Program-made: the position numbers and the translations under genes
Shown: positions 61,529-64,000 of the stretch, piece by piece
Layout: each line of letters starts with the position of its first letter
How positions within the stretch are numbered: position 1 is the first letter of the stretch
DNA from: Paenibacillus sp. BK033
GTDB taxonomy: Bacteria; Bacillota; Bacilli; Paenibacillales; Paenibacillaceae
Assembly: GCF_004345425.1 (NCBI RefSeq)
Contig: NZ_SLVP01000002.1
Location: 186,001-250,000 of the forward strand
Direction of reading: 5' to 3'
DNA: 64,000 bases
The notes under the pieces: model-generated
Told to the model about the DNA's origin: nothing
Seen by the model: the letters and a program-made list of their open reading frames with translations, nothing else
The model's database searches: none

Positions 61529-62623
61529 ATGAAGTATACGATACCGAAAGACAGTTACAAGAAAGCCAAGGACTGGGTTAATTCGCTTCCTGCAATTGAA
61601 GCCAAAGCACGTTACCAAGTGATCTATCCGGCCGAAACAATCCAGCTGCCCGCTCCAAGGAGCGTTGATCCCCACCGCTGGGTTTCAACCTGCCATTATG
61701 AGGAAGCCTTCGTTGTCCGTATTCCTGAAGGAAGGCTGATGACAAGTCACATGTACGTGATTACGCCGGACAATAAACGGTTGGGCGATCTGGAGCTGTA
61801 CGATGCCGGTTATGAAAAAATGATTCTGGATGAGCCGGAGTATTATTCCTGCACCGTTGCCTCCTTGTTCTGGGGCTGGAACTTCCCCCAGCCAAAGAGC
61901 GAAGGTACGCACACTGTATTCGGGCATTGGTTCTTTGACCTTCTGCCCCGTATTCATCTGCTTGAGAAAAGCGGGATGCCGATTGATAAATACGTGTTGC
62001 CCAAACTGACCTTACCGTTCCAATACGAGTCGTTAAAGCTTCTTGGGATCCCTTTCAGCAAAATCATTCAAGTGGACAAAACGGATTTCCATCTGAAAGC
62101 AAAAACGTTGGTTGTCCCGGCCGTACCGCTAATGATCGGGAAATGCCCGCCCTGGGCCTCGCATTATATCGCGGATCAAATGAAGAACAAGCGAAAAATC
62201 CGCAAACGCAAAGGCTACGAACGCATTTATATCACCCGTGAGGATGCGAAAGCCCGGCACGTGGTGAACGAAGACGAGGTGCTTCGTTACCTGCAGACAA
62301 AGGGATTCAGGAAAATCGTGCTTACCCCCATGACGACAGAGGAAAAAATCGAGGTTTTTGCCTCGGCCAAGGTCATCGTGGCGCCGTTTGGCAGCGGCAG
62401 CATCAATGTAGCCTTTTGCGATCCCGGGGCCTCCCTGATTGAATTGGCTCCCAAATCCTTCGTCGACAATTACTTCTGGAAGCTGTGCTGTCATGCCGGG
62501 CTTGATTATTACGAGCTGTTATGCGAGGTTGAACCGAAAGCGCATGTCGGTGCGGACGACATCATCGTAAATCTAGGAAAACTGGATCATTACATGAGGT
62601 TGAACGGCATTGTTCATGCTTAA
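61529..62623 (+). CDS. GT61 (DUF563) family glycosyltransferase
   Basis: 364 residues. GHWFFDLLPRIHLLEKS, then RIYITREDAKARHVVNEDEVLRYLQ and APFGSGSINVAFCDPGASLIELAP, the GT61 pattern. The usual GxHGAG motif is replaced by FGSGS. The second ATG (61529) is eight bases from AGAGGG; the first (61523) overlaps the methyltransferase stop (TAATG). Donor sugar unknown. Confidence 0.83.
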   Translation: MKYTIPKDSYKKAKDWVNSLPAIEAKARYQVIYPAETIQLPAPRSVDPHRWVSTCHYEEAFVVRIPEGRLMTSHMYVITPDNKRLGDLELYDAGYEKMILDEPEYYSCTVASLFWGWNFPQPKSEGTHTVFGHWFFDLLPRIHLLEKSGMPIDKYVLPKLTLPFQYESLKLLGIPFSKIIQVDKTDFHLKAKTLVVPAVPLMIGKCPPWASHYIADQMKNKRKIRKRKGYERIYITREDAKARHVVNEDEVLRYLQTKGFRKIVLTPMTTEEKIEVFASAKVIVAPFGSGSINVAFCDPGASLIELAPKSFVDNYFWKLCCHAGLDYYELLCEVEPKAHVGADDIIVNLGKLDHYMRLNGIVHA

Positions 62624-62653
62624 ACGCATTCTTAAATTACAGGAGGATAAAGC

Positions 62654-63826
62654 ATGAATATCCTGATATGGTCTAATCAATTCTCGATCGGCGGAGGGAT
62701 GCGCCTCTTGTTCAATCTGACGGCAGCCATTGCCCGCCAGCCGGGAGTGGAGCGGGTCAGACTAGTCGTCGCACCAGATTCGCAGCTGCGAAATTACGTC
62801 GAGCTTCAAAAAACGGGGAATATCGAAATCTGCTACAACAGCAATCCGATCAACCATCCCCAGAGCAGCCACCTGCTCGCGAACATGAACGTGGTTTATT
62901 TCTTCTGGCCGCATACCGAGCAGTTCCAATTCATTGACCGCCCTACGGTCTGCACCTTCCATGACACCACCATCTTTGATTTCGTTCCGCCGTTTATGAA
63001 GGGCGAAGAATTATCGTTTCACTGGAGGCTGTCCAAGAAGTGGATCGATCATACGGCTTCGGTTGTCGTATCCTCCCAGCATGTCAAGAACAGGCTAATC
63101 GCTCATTTCGGCAGCCGTTCGGAGCAGGCATTCGTCATCCCGCATGCGATCACTCCAATTGCTAATGTCTATAACCGCAAGGTTTCGCCTGAGCTAAGCT
63201 CCCGGATTCCAGCCGACTATATTATTTATCCGTCGAATACTTCCCCGCACAAAAACCACAACAACCTGCTTGTGGGCTTCGCCAAGTCCCGGTACAAAAG
63301 AAAATACCCGTTAGTATTAACCGGGTATTTGACCGATAAATTGCGAATCCCGTTCCCGGACAGCACGTCCGAGGTGAGCTGGATCCCAACGCTTGTATCC
63401 ACCATGAAGAGGACCGGTCTTCTCCTCGACCGGCAAGTCTATCCGCTTGGCTTCGTCGGGGACCATGATATTCCCGCCTTGATCAAAAACGCAAAGGCGC
63501 TTATCATGCCCAGCCTGTCGGAAGGCGGCGGCAGCTATCCGGTGGAAGAAGCCCTTCGACTCGGCACGCCGGTGCTCTGCTCGGATATTCCGGTTATGCG
63601 GGAGCATCTGTCCAGGCATAGCGCCAAGATTGCCTGGTTTGACCCGCATAACCCGGATTCCATTGCCAAAGCGCTGGATGATTTGTTTGACGATTACGAC
63701 ACCTACAAATTATCGGCTTTGCACGGTGTCCATGACGCCACGCAAACCTGGGACGATATTGCCAAGCAATATATCGAAGTATTCCGGATTACCTTCTGGC
63801 GCTACTATGGCAAGACTCTTTATTAA
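62654..63826 (+). CDS. GT4 family glycosyltransferase
   Basis: 390 residues, GT-B fold: MNILIWSNQFSIGGGMRLLFNLTAAI, the NTSPHKNHNNLL linker and the donor-site motif ALIMPSLSEGGGSYPVEEALRLGTPVLCSDIPVMREH. AGGAGG lies seven bases before the ATG. Third gene of the plus-strand unit. The last 3 bases before the converging partial gene leave no room for a terminator. Confidence 0.92.
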   Translation: MNILIWSNQFSIGGGMRLLFNLTAAIARQPGVERVRLVVAPDSQLRNYVELQKTGNIEICYNSNPINHPQSSHLLANMNVVYFFWPHTEQFQFIDRPTVCTFHDTTIFDFVPPFMKGEELSFHWRLSKKWIDHTASVVVSSQHVKNRLIAHFGSRSEQAFVIPHAITPIANVYNRKVSPELSSRIPADYIIYPSNTSPHKNHNNLLVGFAKSRYKRKYPLVLTGYLTDKLRIPFPDSTSEVSWIPTLVSTMKRTGLLLDRQVYPLGFVGDHDIPALIKNAKALIMPSLSEGGGSYPVEEALRLGTPVLCSDIPVMREHLSRHSAKIAWFDPHNPDSIAKALDDLFDDYDTYKLSALHGVHDATQTWDDIAKQYIEVFRITFWRYYGKTLY

Positions 63827-63829
63827 ACC

Positions 63830-64000
63830 TCAAATCCGGCTGATGATTGCCGCATAATCGAGGGCAACATCCGCCCATCTCCTATGCAGGAGGCCGCTTG
63901 CGGCTTCCTTCTGGGCGGGAACGACCGATTTGCCCTGCAAATACAGTCTGCCGATAGATTCCGCTATTTCAACGGGGTTATAAGGATCAAACGTTGCAAA
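63830..64000 (-). CDS. C-terminal fragment of another glycosyltransferase (runs off the window)
   Basis: Reading the minus strand from the window edge gives 56 residues and a stop at 63832-63830. It begins FATFDPYNPVEIAESIGRL, the C-terminal pattern of GT4 enzymes (after the donor-site loop), and ends VALDYAAIISRI. No start lies within the window. It converges on the preceding gene with three bases between, and inner sequence has a small AAGCCGC/GCGGC hairpin that might terminate the opposite transcript. Extends the glycosylation locus beyond this window. Confidence 0.75.
   Translation of the reverse strand, partial: FATFDPYNPVEIAESIGRLYLQGKSVVPAQKEAASGLLHRRWADVALDYAAIISRI

Noticed and set aside
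1..64000. tRNA, rRNA, insertion sequence or prophage genes
   Set aside because: None of their sequence patterns was seen; all long frames belong to the genes listed.

Overview
The window is a chromosomal segment of an endospore-forming, flagellated Firmicute. Gene content and order match the Bacillales core: the fla/che operon start, codY-clpYQ, trmFO-topA-dprA-sucDC, rplS-trmD-rimM-khpA-rpsP-ffh-ylxM, ftsY-smc-rnc, fabF-acpP-fabG-fabD-fabH-plsX-fapR, rpmF-yceD and the ylbH-ylbM group. The moderately high GC, comM next to sucC, and a spore-surface sugar locus point to Paenibacillaceae, most likely Paenibacillus or a close relative. This is inference from layout and protein style; no 16S gene is present.

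Layout. 1-7.4 kb (minus strand): flgB-flgC-fliE-fliF-fliG-fliH-fliI-fliJ-ylxF, the basal body and export ATPase. 7.6-17.5 kb (minus): codY, hslUV, trmFO, topA, dprA, sucD, sucC, with terminators after codY and sucD. 17.8-19.4 kb (plus): comM, a lone gene inserted into the minus-strand array. 19.4-24.8 kb (minus): yraN, an FlhB-tail homologue, a FliK-like protein, rnhB, rbgA, lepB, rplS. 25.3-26.1 kb (plus): a two-gene accessory islet with a C1q/TNF-like jelly-roll protein and a Cys/Lys-rich protein. 26.1-42.3 kb (minus): translation and SRP genes, smc, rnc, and the FapR-controlled fatty-acid operon with a FapR box upstream. 42.5-47 kb: tmcAL, a YlbL protease that lacks its PDZ domain, ylbJ, coaD and rsmD.

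47-64 kb is accessory. It begins with a candidate structured RNA (three-way junction plus terminator), a CcdC-like membrane protein, a minimal L,D-transpeptidase and a glucosaminidase. Next comes a TPP-riboswitch operon (thiY, a thiamine-binding protein, thiX, thiZ and a TatD-like hydrolase). The final 10.5 kb looks like a spore-surface glycosylation locus. It has a collagen-like protein with 13 Gly-X-Thr triplets, GDP-sugar genes (manC, a GMD/RMD-like dehydratase), at least seven glycosyltransferases of different folds (GT4, GT-D, two GT2-like, GT61, GT4, and a partial GT4 at the edge) and a methyltransferase. A consensus SigK promoter lies in the divergent intergenic region. Three of the glycosyltransferases from unrelated families carry very basic N-terminal tails, the most unusual feature here.

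How the genes work together: CodY sits beside the flagellar operon, FapR feeds back on the membrane-lipid operon, TPP controls pyrimidine/thiamine-precursor uptake, and sporulation sigma factors probably drive the glycosylation island. No rRNA, tRNA, insertion sequence, prophage or CRISPR array was seen.
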